A stretch of 64,000 bases of DNA from PALSA-600 sp037142875 (GTDB lineage Bacteria; Actinomycetota; Thermoleophilia; Gaiellales; Gaiellaceae), in NCBI GenBank assembly GCA_037142875.1, contig JBAWZV010000005.1:62001-126000 (forward strand), given 5' to 3'. The position numbers and the translations under genes are program-made. How positions within the stretch are numbered: the first letter of the stretch is position 1; each line of letters opens with the position of its first letter. The notes beneath the pieces are model-generated. The model saw only the letters and a program-made list of their open reading frames with translations, was not told where the DNA came from and searched no databases. Shown in pieces: positions 7,083 to 15,321 of the stretch.

Positions 7083-8685
7083 CGAGACTGTCCGGAAGGT
7101 CATTGCCACCGCCGGCGCGCTGATCCGTCGGATTCCCGTCCCGAAGCCGTGGCAGACGATCGCGGTGCTGACCGTCGGGAGCTGGGCCGTGACGGCCGCT
7201 GTTGCCGTGATCGCCGAGCACAACGGGCGGCTCTACTCGACCGGCGGTCAGGGTGTCTCGACCTACGCGGCCGCCTGGGCGCTCGGCCACGGGCACCTCC
7301 CGGCCGCGCACACCGGGTACCTCTACGCGCTCCTGCTGGCGCCGATCGCCGCTCTGGCCGGCCCGAACCTGCTCGGCGCGATCCCGGCGGTGGTCGTGCT
7401 GAATGCGGTCGTCCTGACGCCCGCCGCGCTCTGCTGCATCTACGGGCTGGCGCGGAGGGTCGCCGGTCGGGCCTACGCCACGGTCACCTCGACCCTCTGG
7501 GTCGTGCTGCCCGTGCTCGCGATCCCGGACTTCTACCAGCGTTACCGCCAGCGCTACGTCTCGGACTCGCTCCCGAGCACTGTCGGCCTCGTTCCCGTGG
7601 GCATTCTCCCGTCGCTCGCGCTGCTGCTCCTCGCGGCGGTGTTCTGTCTCCGCGCGGCCGAGACGCGCGACCGCGCCGACGCGATCGCTGGGGGCCTCAC
7701 AGCGGGCCTCGCCCTCGCTGTCGATCCGGCAAACGCGCAGTTCCTACCGGCCGCGTTCGCGGCGCTTCTTGTGGCACGCACCCCGCGCGCTGCGCTCGCC
7801 TTCGCGGCAGCGCTGCTTCCTGCGGTACTCGGTCTCGCGATCTGGAAGCTTCGGGGCGACGGCAACCTCCCGACGCCGGCCGACCTCGGCCGTCACGTGC
7901 ACTTCGACCGCAGCGTCTTCAACCACAACCTCGACGGCTTCCGGGAGTTCACCTGGAGCGTCCGGCTCCTCTCCTGGGTCATCGTCGGCGGCGTGATCGC
8001 TCTGACGCGCAGGTCGGCTCCGGTGGCTGTGCTGGTGGGCGGCTGGTTCGCGGCGTTCCTGCTGCTGCGTGGCGGGTCGGTCGCCGACTTCGACGCCGGC
8101 ACGTTCTTCCCGCAGATGGCAGCGGCGTTCCCCGCGCTCTTCCTGCTCATCGTCGCGCTGCCCCTGCTCGTCCCGGTCAGCGGTCGCGGCCTCGCCGAAC
8201 TCGGAGAGCGACGCACCGGGCCTGCAACCGGGAGGCGGACGCTCGCCATTCTGGGGGCACTCACCACGCTGCCGCTGTTGCTCGTGGTCATGCTTCCTGC
8301 TGCGGGCTCCAGGTCGGGCGCGACCGTCATGGTCGGCGGCGTCTCCGTCCCCGCCAACACGTTCACCGTCACCGCCACGACCGACGCGCAGGCTGTGACG
8401 CTCTCCTGGCCCACCCAGTCGAAGGGTGACGCGCAGATGGCCTACACGGTCGTTGGAGGCTCAGCCGACCCGCTGTCGTGCCGCCACGGTGGCATGACCG
8501 CCGCTGTGTGCACGCTCGCGGGCTCCACGGCTGCGACGACCTCTGACACGACCGCGACCGTCAAGGTCTCGCAGGGTTCGCCGACGACCTACCGGGTGGT
8601 CGTCGCCGCGGCACCATTCGGCGAGGCGGGCCCGGACGACTCGCTCCTGCTGAGCTCCCCCGTCACCGTCCCGAGCGCCCGCTAG
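7069..8685 (+). CDS. Polytopic membrane protein with exported C-terminal beta domain, 538 aa
   Basis: About 45 N-terminal residues lead into repeated hydrophobic segments to about residue 405 (WQTIAVLTVGSWAVTAAVAV onward), the layout of GT39/GT83-like or O-antigen-associated membrane proteins. DFYQRYRQRYVSD and similar loops are polar and aromatic. After the last segment a Ser/Thr/Val-rich domain of about 125 residues (SVPANTFTVTATTDAQAVTL) ends the protein and looks like an extracytoplasmic fibronectin-type sandwich. No catalytic motif is certain. The start overlaps the Fcl-like gene by 14 nt; the stop shares the bases CTAG with the convergent DUF2304 gene. Confidence 0.75.
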   Translation: MPGSSETVRKVIATAGALIRRIPVPKPWQTIAVLTVGSWAVTAAVAVIAEHNGRLYSTGGQGVSTYAAAWALGHGHLPAAHTGYLYALLLAPIAALAGPNLLGAIPAVVVLNAVVLTPAALCCIYGLARRVAGRAYATVTSTLWVVLPVLAIPDFYQRYRQRYVSDSLPSTVGLVPVGILPSLALLLLAAVFCLRAAETRDRADAIAGGLTAGLALAVDPANAQFLPAAFAALLVARTPRAALAFAAALLPAVLGLAIWKLRGDGNLPTPADLGRHVHFDRSVFNHNLDGFREFTWSVRLLSWVIVGGVIALTRRSAPVAVLVGGWFAAFLLLRGGSVADFDAGTFFPQMAAAFPALFLLIVALPLLVPVSGRGLAELGERRTGPATGRRTLAILGALTTLPLLLVVMLPAAGSRSGATVMVGGVSVPANTFTVTATTDAQAVTLSWPTQSKGDAQMAYTVVGGSADPLSCRHGGMTAAVCTLAGSTAATTSDTTATVKVSQGSPTTYRVVVAAAPFGEAGPDDSLLLSSPVTVPSAR

Positions 8686-9032
8686 TCGCGTTCGCGCACC
8701 TTCTCCTCGAGCAGCGCGAGGCGCTGGGCGAGGTTCATGTTCTCGTCGGTTAGCCGTGAGATGACGGTTGAGTAGTGGAGCAGCACGAGGATGACGAAGA
8801 GCAGGCCGACCGCGAAGAGCACGGCCGGCGGGTAGCTCCGAACGCCGAGCCAGCCGGCGATCGTGTTGAGGCCGCCGCGCCAGGCGGCGAGCACGACGAG
8901 GACGAGACCGGTCGCGAGCCAGAGGAGCGCGTAGCGCTCATGGAGGCGGCGGCTGCGGATCAGCTCGAGGACACCGAGCAGCAGCAGGACGGCGACGAAC
9001 GTCGCGGCGATCGAGACCTTCAGCGGAGTCAC
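8682..9032 (-). CDS. DUF2304 family membrane protein, 116 aa
   Basis: Three hydrophobic segments follow a short start (VSIAATFVAVLLLLGVLEL, YALLWLATGLVLVVLAAW, PPAVLFAVGLLFVILVLL). The cytoplasmic tail is predicted helical and coiled (SRLTDENMNLAQRLALLEEKV). This is the DUF2304 layout, usually found beside GT2 dolichol-phosphate-mannose-synthase-like enzymes, as here. It probably anchors or assists that enzyme. GTG 9032 overlaps the stop of the GT2 gene (GTGA), with GGGAGGAC a few nt upstream as ribosome binding site. Confidence 0.85.
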   Translation of the reverse strand: MTPLKVSIAATFVAVLLLLGVLELIRSRRLHERYALLWLATGLVLVVLAAWRGGLNTIAGWLGVRSYPPAVLFAVGLLFVILVLLHYSTVISRLTDENMNLAQRLALLEEKVRERD

Positions 9033-9757
9033 ACGTCCTCCCGATGGCCTCGCACGGGGCGGAAGAGATCGACGAAGACAGCCAAGAGCACCTTGATCAT
9101 GTAGTAGACCGATGCGAGCGCGCTGATCGACGAGCGCCCGTGCTCGCGCTCGCGCATCGTCACAGGCACCTCGCACACGCGCAGGCCGTGGCGGAGCGCC
9201 ATCACCAGTCCCTCGACCTCGGGGTAGTCGTGCGGGAGCTCAGCGGCGTACAGGCCGATCGCGCGCCGGTTGAGCGCCTGGAAGCCCGAGGTCGTGTCGG
9301 TGAGCCGCTGACGCGCGACGCGCGAGACGACGCGGGCGAGGATCCCGATGCCAACCCGGCGGGCGGCCGACGAGCGATACCCGCCCTCGCCGATGAAGCG
9401 CGAGCCGATCGCGATGTCGGCCTCCCCCGCGGCGACCGGGTCGATGACGGCGTGCAGCTGGGCGGGATCGTGCTGCCCGTCGCCGTCGAGCCTGACTGCG
9501 AGGTCGAAGCCCTCCTCCCACGCAAACCGGAACCCGGTCTGGACGGCACCGCCGATTCCGAGGTTGAACGGGAGCACGACGACGCGCGCGCCACGGCCGC
9601 GGGCGACCTCGGCGGTGGCGTCGGTGGAGCCGTCGGAGACGACCACGACCTCGAGGTCGGGTGCATGGGTACGGATCTCGTCGAGCAGCCGGCCGATGTT
9701 CCGCTCCTCGTTGAACGCGGGAACGATCGCGATGCGCCGCGTCGTCTCAGGCGCCAT
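9029..9757 (-). CDS. GT2 family glycosyltransferase, DPM1/DPG-synthase-like, 242 aa
   Basis: The N-terminus IAIVPAFNEERNIG and VVVSDGSTDAT form the GT-A nucleotide site, and RLDGDGQHDP carries the DxD metal motif. TDTTSGFQALNR follows, as in polyprenyl-phosphate hexose synthases. It has no membrane segment of its own, consistent with pairing to the DUF2304 protein encoded directly downstream. It likely makes a polyprenyl-phosphate sugar used as donor outside the membrane. The ATG lies within the end of the CgeB-like GT gene (11-nt overlap). Confidence 0.9.
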   Translation of the reverse strand: MAPETTRRIAIVPAFNEERNIGRLLDEIRTHAPDLEVVVVSDGSTDATAEVARGRGARVVVLPFNLGIGGAVQTGFRFAWEEGFDLAVRLDGDGQHDPAQLHAVIDPVAAGEADIAIGSRFIGEGGYRSSAARRVGIGILARVVSRVARQRLTDTTSGFQALNRRAIGLYAAELPHDYPEVEGLVMALRHGLRVCEVPVTMREREHGRSSISALASVYYMIKVLLAVFVDLFRPVRGHREDV

Positions 9758-10958
9758 GCGTGCCCGTCCCGAGGCCGACGTGGTCGAGAAGCTGGCGGGC
9801 GCGGTGCCGGTAGGTGTGCTCGTCGAGAACGCGCTCGCGGGCGCGGCGGCCCATCTCTGCCGCCTGTGCCGGGTCGTCAAGCAGGCCCCGGTAGGCAGCG
9901 ATCGCCTCGTCGGCGTCGCCGACGACGAGCAGCTCGCTGCCGGGCTCGAACCAGCGCTCGATTCCCTCGTACGGGTTCGACACGATCGCCGCACCCGACG
10001 AGGCGAGCTCGAACGGCCGGCAGGACGACGACGCGTACACGGTTGCGTGCGACCGGCGCGTGATGCAAAGGTTGATCCGGGCAGCGGAGATCGCGCGGGG
10101 GAAGACGTTGAACGGCACGTTCCCAATCTGGCGGGCGTGGCCCGTGTCGGCGCGGAAGTCATAGCCACCGAGCCCGAAGTCGACCTCGGGAAGCGCGCGG
10201 GAGGCTGTCCCGATCATCGCCTCGACCCACTCGGCGCGGAACTTGTCGCCGTGCCCGTAGAAGAACACGTCGAGCTCCTTCTCGATCGGCAGCGGTGAGA
10301 AGAAGTCGGGGTCGGCGCCCCAGAAGATGGTCTCAACCCGCTTCGCGCCCAGCTCGGCGAGCCGCGCCGACCCGCCCTCGGAGTTCGAGACCAGGAGGTC
10401 GTACTCCGAGAGGTCGGCACCGTGGTAGTAGGCAAAGCCGCTCGTGTCGGCTCCGCCGAACTCCGGCAGGCTCATTGGCACGTCGCCGTCGTAGAAGACG
10501 ACCGGGATCCCGAAGCGTTCGCGGATCGCGGTGGGGATGCCGCGGAAGTGCGTCATCGGAACGGTGAAGACGACGACCGCGTCCGGCCGCTCCCGCTCGA
10601 CGAGCGCTTCTAGGTGACGCCGCCAGCGCGGCGTGACAAGCCGCCAGACGGCCTCGCGGGTCAGCCGGTCGCCGAGGGAGTGCTCGGGGTTGACCTCGTC
10701 GCGCCGCAGGAACTTGTCGCCCTTCGTCCGGGCAAGCAGCGTCCGTGCCTTCGCATACGACTCGCCCTCGTAGTAGGTCGGGTTCGGCGCGGTCCGCCAC
10801 CACGGCGTCTCGATCGGCCGACCGCGGTACGGGGTGACGACGACGTCGACGCCCTCGTCATGGAGCCCTTTCCAGAGCTGCCACCAGGCGGGAGTGCAGC
10901 CGTAACGGAAGTCGAGATCGACCGCGGAGGCGACGCAGAGAAGCTTGGGAGGGCGCAT
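9747..10958 (-). CDS. CgeB-like glycosyltransferase, 403 aa
   Basis: The protein opens MRPPKLLCVASAVDLDFRYG and has HGADLSEYDLLVSNSEGG in the middle. The C-terminal half carries SSSCRPFELASSGAAIVSNP, typical of the CgeB/spore-maturation type of GT-B enzyme, in which RPFE replaces the usual EX7E. A further tail (RRARERVLDEHTY) is standard for the family. It probably adds a sugar to the glycan or to a surface protein. It sits between the initiating transferase gene (62-nt gap) and the GT2/DUF2304 pair and may have its own promoter (module B). Confidence 0.83.
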   Translation of the reverse strand: MRPPKLLCVASAVDLDFRYGCTPAWWQLWKGLHDEGVDVVVTPYRGRPIETPWWRTAPNPTYYEGESYAKARTLLARTKGDKFLRRDEVNPEHSLGDRLTREAVWRLVTPRWRRHLEALVERERPDAVVVFTVPMTHFRGIPTAIRERFGIPVVFYDGDVPMSLPEFGGADTSGFAYYHGADLSEYDLLVSNSEGGSARLAELGAKRVETIFWGADPDFFSPLPIEKELDVFFYGHGDKFRAEWVEAMIGTASRALPEVDFGLGGYDFRADTGHARQIGNVPFNVFPRAISAARINLCITRRSHATVYASSSCRPFELASSGAAIVSNPYEGIERWFEPGSELLVVGDADEAIAAYRGLLDDPAQAAEMGRRARERVLDEHTYRHRARQLLDHVGLGTGTHGA

Positions 10959-10968
10959 GCCGCCGCTA

Positions 10969-10999
10969 AGTGTCGCAGGAGCGCGTTACGGAGCCGTAA
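10969..10999 (-). promoter_or_regulatory. Promoter/operator module B upstream of the 10958 gene
   Basis: On the minus strand: TTACGGCTCCGTAA (10999-10986), 12 nt, ACACT (10973-10969), then 10 nt to ATG 10958. The 14-mer matches module A (1302-1289) at 12 of 14 positions and the spacing is identical. The -10-like hexamer here is GACACT rather than TACACT, so the promoter may be weaker. Confidence 0.45.
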
Positions 11000-11020
11000 G
11001 GGCCTGCCCTGGCGGGTCAT

Positions 11021-12463
11021 CTAGTAGGCGCCGCGCCGCGTGGCAACTGCGGGGAGCGTGCGCACGAGGATCGAGATGTCGAGCCAGATCGACCAGTTCT
11101 CGAGGTAGAAGAAGTCGAGCCGCACGAGGTCGTCGAAGGTGAGGTTGCTGCGACCGGCGATCTGCCAGAGGCCGGTCATGCCGGGCAGGACGTTCGAGCG
11201 GCGACGGTGCCACGGCTCGAGCATCGCGTGGTCGCGGTGTGGGAGCGGACGCGGGCCAACGAGCGACATCTCTCCGCGGAGAACGTTGATCACGTTCGGC
11301 ACCTCGTCGAGTGAGTAGCGGCGCAGGATCCGGCCGACCGGTGTGACGCGCGGATCGTTTCTGATCTTGAAGAGCGCGCCGCTCGCCTCGTTCGCGGACT
11401 CAAGCGACGCCTGCGCGCTCGCCGCATCGGCGACCATCGTCCGGAACTTCAGCATCGGGAACGGCTGCTCGCCGAGGCCGACCCGTGAGTCGACGTAGAA
11501 CACGGGCCCGCGGGAGGTGAGCTTGATCACGATCGCGAGCAGGAGCCAGAGAGGCAGGCCGACGACGACGATCGCGATCGAGACGACGACGTCGAACACA
11601 CGCTTCGCAGCCCAGTCGGCCCCGCCGAGAATCGGGGGGCGCAGCTCGAACAGCGGCACGGCCTGACCGGGGATGTACTCGCCACGTTCGATGAGCAGCT
11701 CGGTCGTCCGCGGCGCGACGCGCACCTTGACGCCGCGACGGTGGGCAAGCTCGACGACCTCGAGCAGGTCGCTCTCGTCAAAGCCGGAGTCGGCCACGAT
11801 CACCTCGTGGAGATCTTCCGTGGCCAGCATCTCGCGCAGCTGCGCTCCGGAGGTCGCCTCGCCGACGAACTCGTAGTCGATGCCGCCACGGCTCGAGCCG
11901 AGCGTCTCCCGGAGGTGGGCGACCTGGTCGGGATCACCAACGAGGAGTGCACGACGTCGAACGCCGAACGACCGCATGAGCGATCCGGTGATGCTCTCGT
12001 AGCTCCAGCGGAAGAGGCTGATCAGCGCGGCGACCGTGACGGCCGCGGTGATGTAGAGCCCGAACGTCGTGAAGTGCTGCCCCGTCCCGATCGCGAAGGC
12101 GAGCGCGAGGGCAGCCACCAGGATGACGGACGGGATTATGTGCCCGGCACCCTCGCGCAGCTCGCGCGGTGAGTAGAGGCGGTTGCGCCAGAACACGAGC
12201 AGCAGCAGCAGGATCAGGAACGGCAGCCAGTCGGTCTCGTGGTCCCAGAGCAGGTTCCAGAGCACCGGGGTCGGGTCGCGGATCAGCGAGCGCACGACGA
12301 GCGCGGCGTAGAGCCCGATGGTGAGCCCCGCGAGGTCGATGACGACGAGCGCGGCGACGCTCGCGGTGCGGCGAACGAGCGTCTTCAGCGGGTTGCGCGT
12401 GAGGAGGTACGGCCGCATCGCGCGGACGTCCTCGGGCTGGGCCACCTCGGCAGGCTCGTTCAC
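11021..12463 (-). CDS. Polyprenyl-phosphate sugar-1-phosphate transferase (initiating enzyme, WbaP/PssY type), 480 aa
   Basis: Four or five hydrophobic segments fill residues 30-140, a CoA-binding-like domain follows to about 270, and the C-terminal 200 residues are the bacterial sugar transferase domain. That domain shows KRVFDVVVSIAIVVVGLPLW, then MLKFRTM, YSLDEVPNVINVLRGEMSL with the catalytic Asp-Glu pair, VGPRPLP, and PGMTGLWQIAGRS. It starts glycan assembly by moving a sugar-phosphate onto undecaprenyl phosphate. The GTG start has TAGGAT exactly 6 nt before it. It heads the minus-strand group running to 8682. Confidence 0.93.
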   Translation of the reverse strand: MNEPAEVAQPEDVRAMRPYLLTRNPLKTLVRRTASVAALVVIDLAGLTIGLYAALVVRSLIRDPTPVLWNLLWDHETDWLPFLILLLLLVFWRNRLYSPRELREGAGHIIPSVILVAALALAFAIGTGQHFTTFGLYITAAVTVAALISLFRWSYESITGSLMRSFGVRRRALLVGDPDQVAHLRETLGSSRGGIDYEFVGEATSGAQLREMLATEDLHEVIVADSGFDESDLLEVVELAHRRGVKVRVAPRTTELLIERGEYIPGQAVPLFELRPPILGGADWAAKRVFDVVVSIAIVVVGLPLWLLLAIVIKLTSRGPVFYVDSRVGLGEQPFPMLKFRTMVADAASAQASLESANEASGALFKIRNDPRVTPVGRILRRYSLDEVPNVINVLRGEMSLVGPRPLPHRDHAMLEPWHRRRSNVLPGMTGLWQIAGRSNLTFDDLVRLDFFYLENWSIWLDISILVRTLPAVATRRGAY

Positions 12464-12469
12464 AGGAGC

Positions 12470-12475
12470 ATCCTA
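12470..12475 (-). promoter_or_regulatory. TAGGAT -10 box, leaderless start at 12463
   Basis: On the minus strand TAGGAT ends 6 nt before GTG 12463. It sits at the stop codon of the GH31 gene just upstream, so transcription of the initiating transferase can start independently. Confidence 0.5.
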
Positions 12476-14614
12476 CGACGCGGCGAGCGCGATCCGACCT
12501 TCGACAGCCGGGCCGTGGACGCGGACGACGACGCCGGGGAGCGGCCCGTCCGACCACGTCCAGCGAACGCGTCGGCCCGCGATCGTCACGGCAACCGGCC
12601 GGTGCGAGGCCGAAACAAAGACCTGCACGTCGTGCGGCTGCCCGACGAGGTGGAGCTGGGCGCCGTCGGTGGCGAGGAAGCCCGCCCGTCCGGGGTGCGT
12701 CAGCTCGTCAACGCCCCACCATGAGCCGTGCGCCGTCCGCAGGTTGAACGGGATCACCGCCCCCGCCTTGACGTACAGCGGGAACTCCGCGATCGGAGTG
12801 AGGCGCGTCAAGGTCTGCCCGCCCGCCACCGTGGTACCGAGGAAGAGATCGACCCAGGTTCCCGGCGGGAGGTACACGCTCGGGGAGGTCGTGGACGATG
12901 TCACCGGCGCTGCGAGCAGGTCGGGGCCGACGAGCAGCTCGAGGTCGGCGCTCCAGGAGCCGGGGTCGGCCGGGTAGTCGGCGCCGAGCGGATGGAGAAC
13001 CTGCTCCTGGCGCTGGAGCAGCCGGTAGAGGTACGGGAAGAGCTCGTAGTGCAGCACGGCCGCGGTGCGGAGATCGGCCATCGCGCTGCCGCCGAACTTC
13101 CACGGGGTCGCGTTCAGCCCGATCCCGCCGACCTCCATGATCGGCGAGACGGCACCGAGCTGCGCCCAGCGCACAAACAGCTCCGCGGTGAGCAACGAGG
13201 CGCTGCCACCGCCCGAGGAGTACCCGCCGACGTCCGAGCCCCACGTCGGAAAGCCGCTGGCGCCCGCAGATGCGCCGGCGTGGATCGCCTGGGCAAGACC
13301 CGCCCAGCTTCCCTCCTGGTCGCCGGCCCAGAGGCCGGGCACAACTGCCTGCGTCCCCTGCGTGCCGGCCCGGAAGATCGCGCCACGATCGGGGCCGAGC
13401 ACGTCCATCGCGGCACGCTCGAAGAGCAGCGGGTAGGCGTTCGTGAGTGAGAGGTCCCGTCCCTCGAAGTCGATCTCGTCGCCCCGGTCACCCTTGAAGC
13501 CGTCGACACCCAGATCGACGAGGCTACGGAGGCGCCGCTTGAACTCGGCGACTACCGCCGGGTTCTGCAGGTCGAGCACCTCGTGGTGCGGCCGGGGGTG
13601 CGGCCCCGCGAGGCCGACTGCGGGGTACCCGTTTGGACAGGTCTCCTTGGGAGAGATCCAGAGCATGAACCGGATGCCGTAGTCGTGCACCCGCCGCACG
13701 ACGGCGGCGGGCTGCGGGAAGCGGTTGAGGTCGAACTTGAGGTCGCCGTTGCAGACCTCCCACGGGTTGTCGAGGAGCACCCACCCGATCGGGATTCGCG
13801 CGGTCTGGAGCCGCCGGACGTCGTCGTACAGCGCACCCGGCCCGCGCACCTTGTCGCGCCACTTGATCAGCTCGAGCTCGGACGGCGGCGGCACGCGGGG
13901 TCGGCCCGCGTCGGCGTAGTAGCTCTGAAGCGTCTTGCTGAACCCCCCGGGGTAGATGTCCTCGACGAGCCTCGCGCCCTTCGCGCAGACGCCGACCTGC
14001 GTCGTCTCGGCGTGGAACGTGCACGGCTGCTCGTCGCCGGTCTCGCACGATCCGCCGCCGCCGGGCGATCCGGGGAACGCGAACGCCACGACGTGCTGAC
14101 CCGAGACCCGCAGGCCCCAGCCGGCGGTGCTTGCGAAGTACGGGACAGAGACGTAGGTGCAGCCGATGCCGACCTTCATCTGCACGACCTTCCCGCTCAG
14201 GTCGGCGCCGTCTGTCCGTTCGCCGGAGCCGAGGAAGTGGTCGGCGGTCGTCGCGCCGTAGGCCGTGTAGACCTGCCCGATGTCGCTCGTCGGATGGATC
14301 GCGACGGAGACTCGGACGCCCGAGGCGCGGCGGGTGAGCGTGACCGTGGCTGTCCGTCCCGGGTCGTTCGTCCCGACCGTGTAGACGTTGCCGTGGGAGG
14401 AGATGACGTCGTTCAGGTAGCGCCACTCACCGCTGTCGGCGAGCTGGAACCAGAGACCGTCGCTCGCGGTTGAGACGACGGTCTTGCCGTCCTGCACGAC
14501 CGAGAAGCCAAACGGCTTGCTCTCGACCTTCGTCGATGTCCCCGACGGCGTCTTGTGGCCACCGCAGCCGCTCAGGACAACCGCGGCGGCCGCGGCGAGG
14601 ATCAGCCTGCGCAC
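12473..14614 (-). CDS. Secreted GH31 glycoside hydrolase lipoprotein, 713 aa
   Basis: MRRLILAAAAAVVLSGCGG is a lipoprotein signal with lipobox LSGC (Cys17), so the enzyme is anchored outside the membrane. A beta-sandwich region precedes the barrel. GFKGDRGDE supplies the GH31 nucleophile (Asp376), and LWAGDQEGSW supplies the acid/base (Asp432). A distal beta domain ends the protein. GH31 members act on alpha-glucosides, alpha-xylosides or sulfoquinovosides; the KGDRGDE segment recalls the xylosidase KTDFGE, which is inference. GTG 14614 was chosen because the signal peptide starts there; it overlaps the upstream gene by 13 nt. A role in trimming or recycling surface glycan is plausible. Confidence 0.88.
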   Translation of the reverse strand: MRRLILAAAAAVVLSGCGGHKTPSGTSTKVESKPFGFSVVQDGKTVVSTASDGLWFQLADSGEWRYLNDVISSHGNVYTVGTNDPGRTATVTLTRRASGVRVSVAIHPTSDIGQVYTAYGATTADHFLGSGERTDGADLSGKVVQMKVGIGCTYVSVPYFASTAGWGLRVSGQHVVAFAFPGSPGGGGSCETGDEQPCTFHAETTQVGVCAKGARLVEDIYPGGFSKTLQSYYADAGRPRVPPPSELELIKWRDKVRGPGALYDDVRRLQTARIPIGWVLLDNPWEVCNGDLKFDLNRFPQPAAVVRRVHDYGIRFMLWISPKETCPNGYPAVGLAGPHPRPHHEVLDLQNPAVVAEFKRRLRSLVDLGVDGFKGDRGDEIDFEGRDLSLTNAYPLLFERAAMDVLGPDRGAIFRAGTQGTQAVVPGLWAGDQEGSWAGLAQAIHAGASAGASGFPTWGSDVGGYSSGGGSASLLTAELFVRWAQLGAVSPIMEVGGIGLNATPWKFGGSAMADLRTAAVLHYELFPYLYRLLQRQEQVLHPLGADYPADPGSWSADLELLVGPDLLAAPVTSSTTSPSVYLPPGTWVDLFLGTTVAGGQTLTRLTPIAEFPLYVKAGAVIPFNLRTAHGSWWGVDELTHPGRAGFLATDGAQLHLVGQPHDVQVFVSASHRPVAVTIAGRRVRWTWSDGPLPGVVVRVHGPAVEGRIALAAS

Positions 14615-15321
14615 ACGTCGCTCCAGGCAACCTCGCGCTCGGCGGTGAGCACGTCGAACGCGATCGGCCTGCGCCTGCGGGCGAGCAGGATGAGCGTCGC
14701 GGTGAGCGCGGCGCGGCGCCTGGGCTCGAGCAGCTCGTAGTCGTGGAAGTGAAGGTGGACGATGGGCGGCAGCGGCCGCACGAGCGCCTGCGCTGCCTCG
14801 CCGAGTGAGTGGGTCGTTGGCAGCTCGAGAACTCGGCGGCCGTCGTCGAGCCGTACCCACGCCGGCGCGTCGAGGCTCGCACGGGGCGAGTCCGGTGGCA
14901 GGTACGACGGCCGCTGCGCGGTGGCCGTGCAGTCGACGTACCCGAGCTCCGCGACCGCGGCCATCACGTCGGCGTCGGTGTACCAACCGCCGCCGCAGAA
15001 GTACCGCGGCTCCAGACCGCGCTCACGCAGCCACCGCCCCTCGTAGAGCACCGCCGCGGCCGGGTTAGGGGCGGTCGGCCGGGCGTGCGTCGGCGACGTC
15101 CAGTGGATGTGGTGGCCGTACGGGCCGAGCGAAGCAGCCTCGCGGGCGCGTTCAACGAACAGCTCCTCGCTCTCGTCGTCCATCGGCGGGCGCATCAACG
15201 AGGCGATCGCAAACCCGCCGGGGCGGCGCTTGAGCAGGGCGCGATAGCGCGCCCAGACACGGTCGTCGAGCGGCCGTTCGACGTGACACGACACGACCGC
15301 GTAGCCTTGCGTACCGGGCAT
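14602..15321 (-). CDS. NodB-like (polysaccharide deacetylase fold) protein, 239 aa
   Basis: The product starts MPGTQGYAVVSCHVERPLDD and has histidine-rich strands typical of the NodB barrel (LGPYGHHIHWTSPTHARPT and IVHLHFHDYELLEP). The classical catalytic Asp-Asp motif is not obvious, so deacetylase activity is unproven. Its stop overlaps the GH31 lipoprotein gene by 13 nt, so the two form an operon. The start ATG overlaps the divergent asnB ATG on the opposite strand through a shared CATG. I see no signal peptide, so it should be cytoplasmic. Confidence 0.7.
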   Translation of the reverse strand: MPGTQGYAVVSCHVERPLDDRVWARYRALLKRRPGGFAIASLMRPPMDDESEELFVERAREAASLGPYGHHIHWTSPTHARPTAPNPAAAVLYEGRWLRERGLEPRYFCGGGWYTDADVMAAVAELGYVDCTATAQRPSYLPPDSPRASLDAPAWVRLDDGRRVLELPTTHSLGEAAQALVRPLPPIVHLHFHDYELLEPRRRAALTATLILLARRRRPIAFDVLTAEREVAWSDVCAG

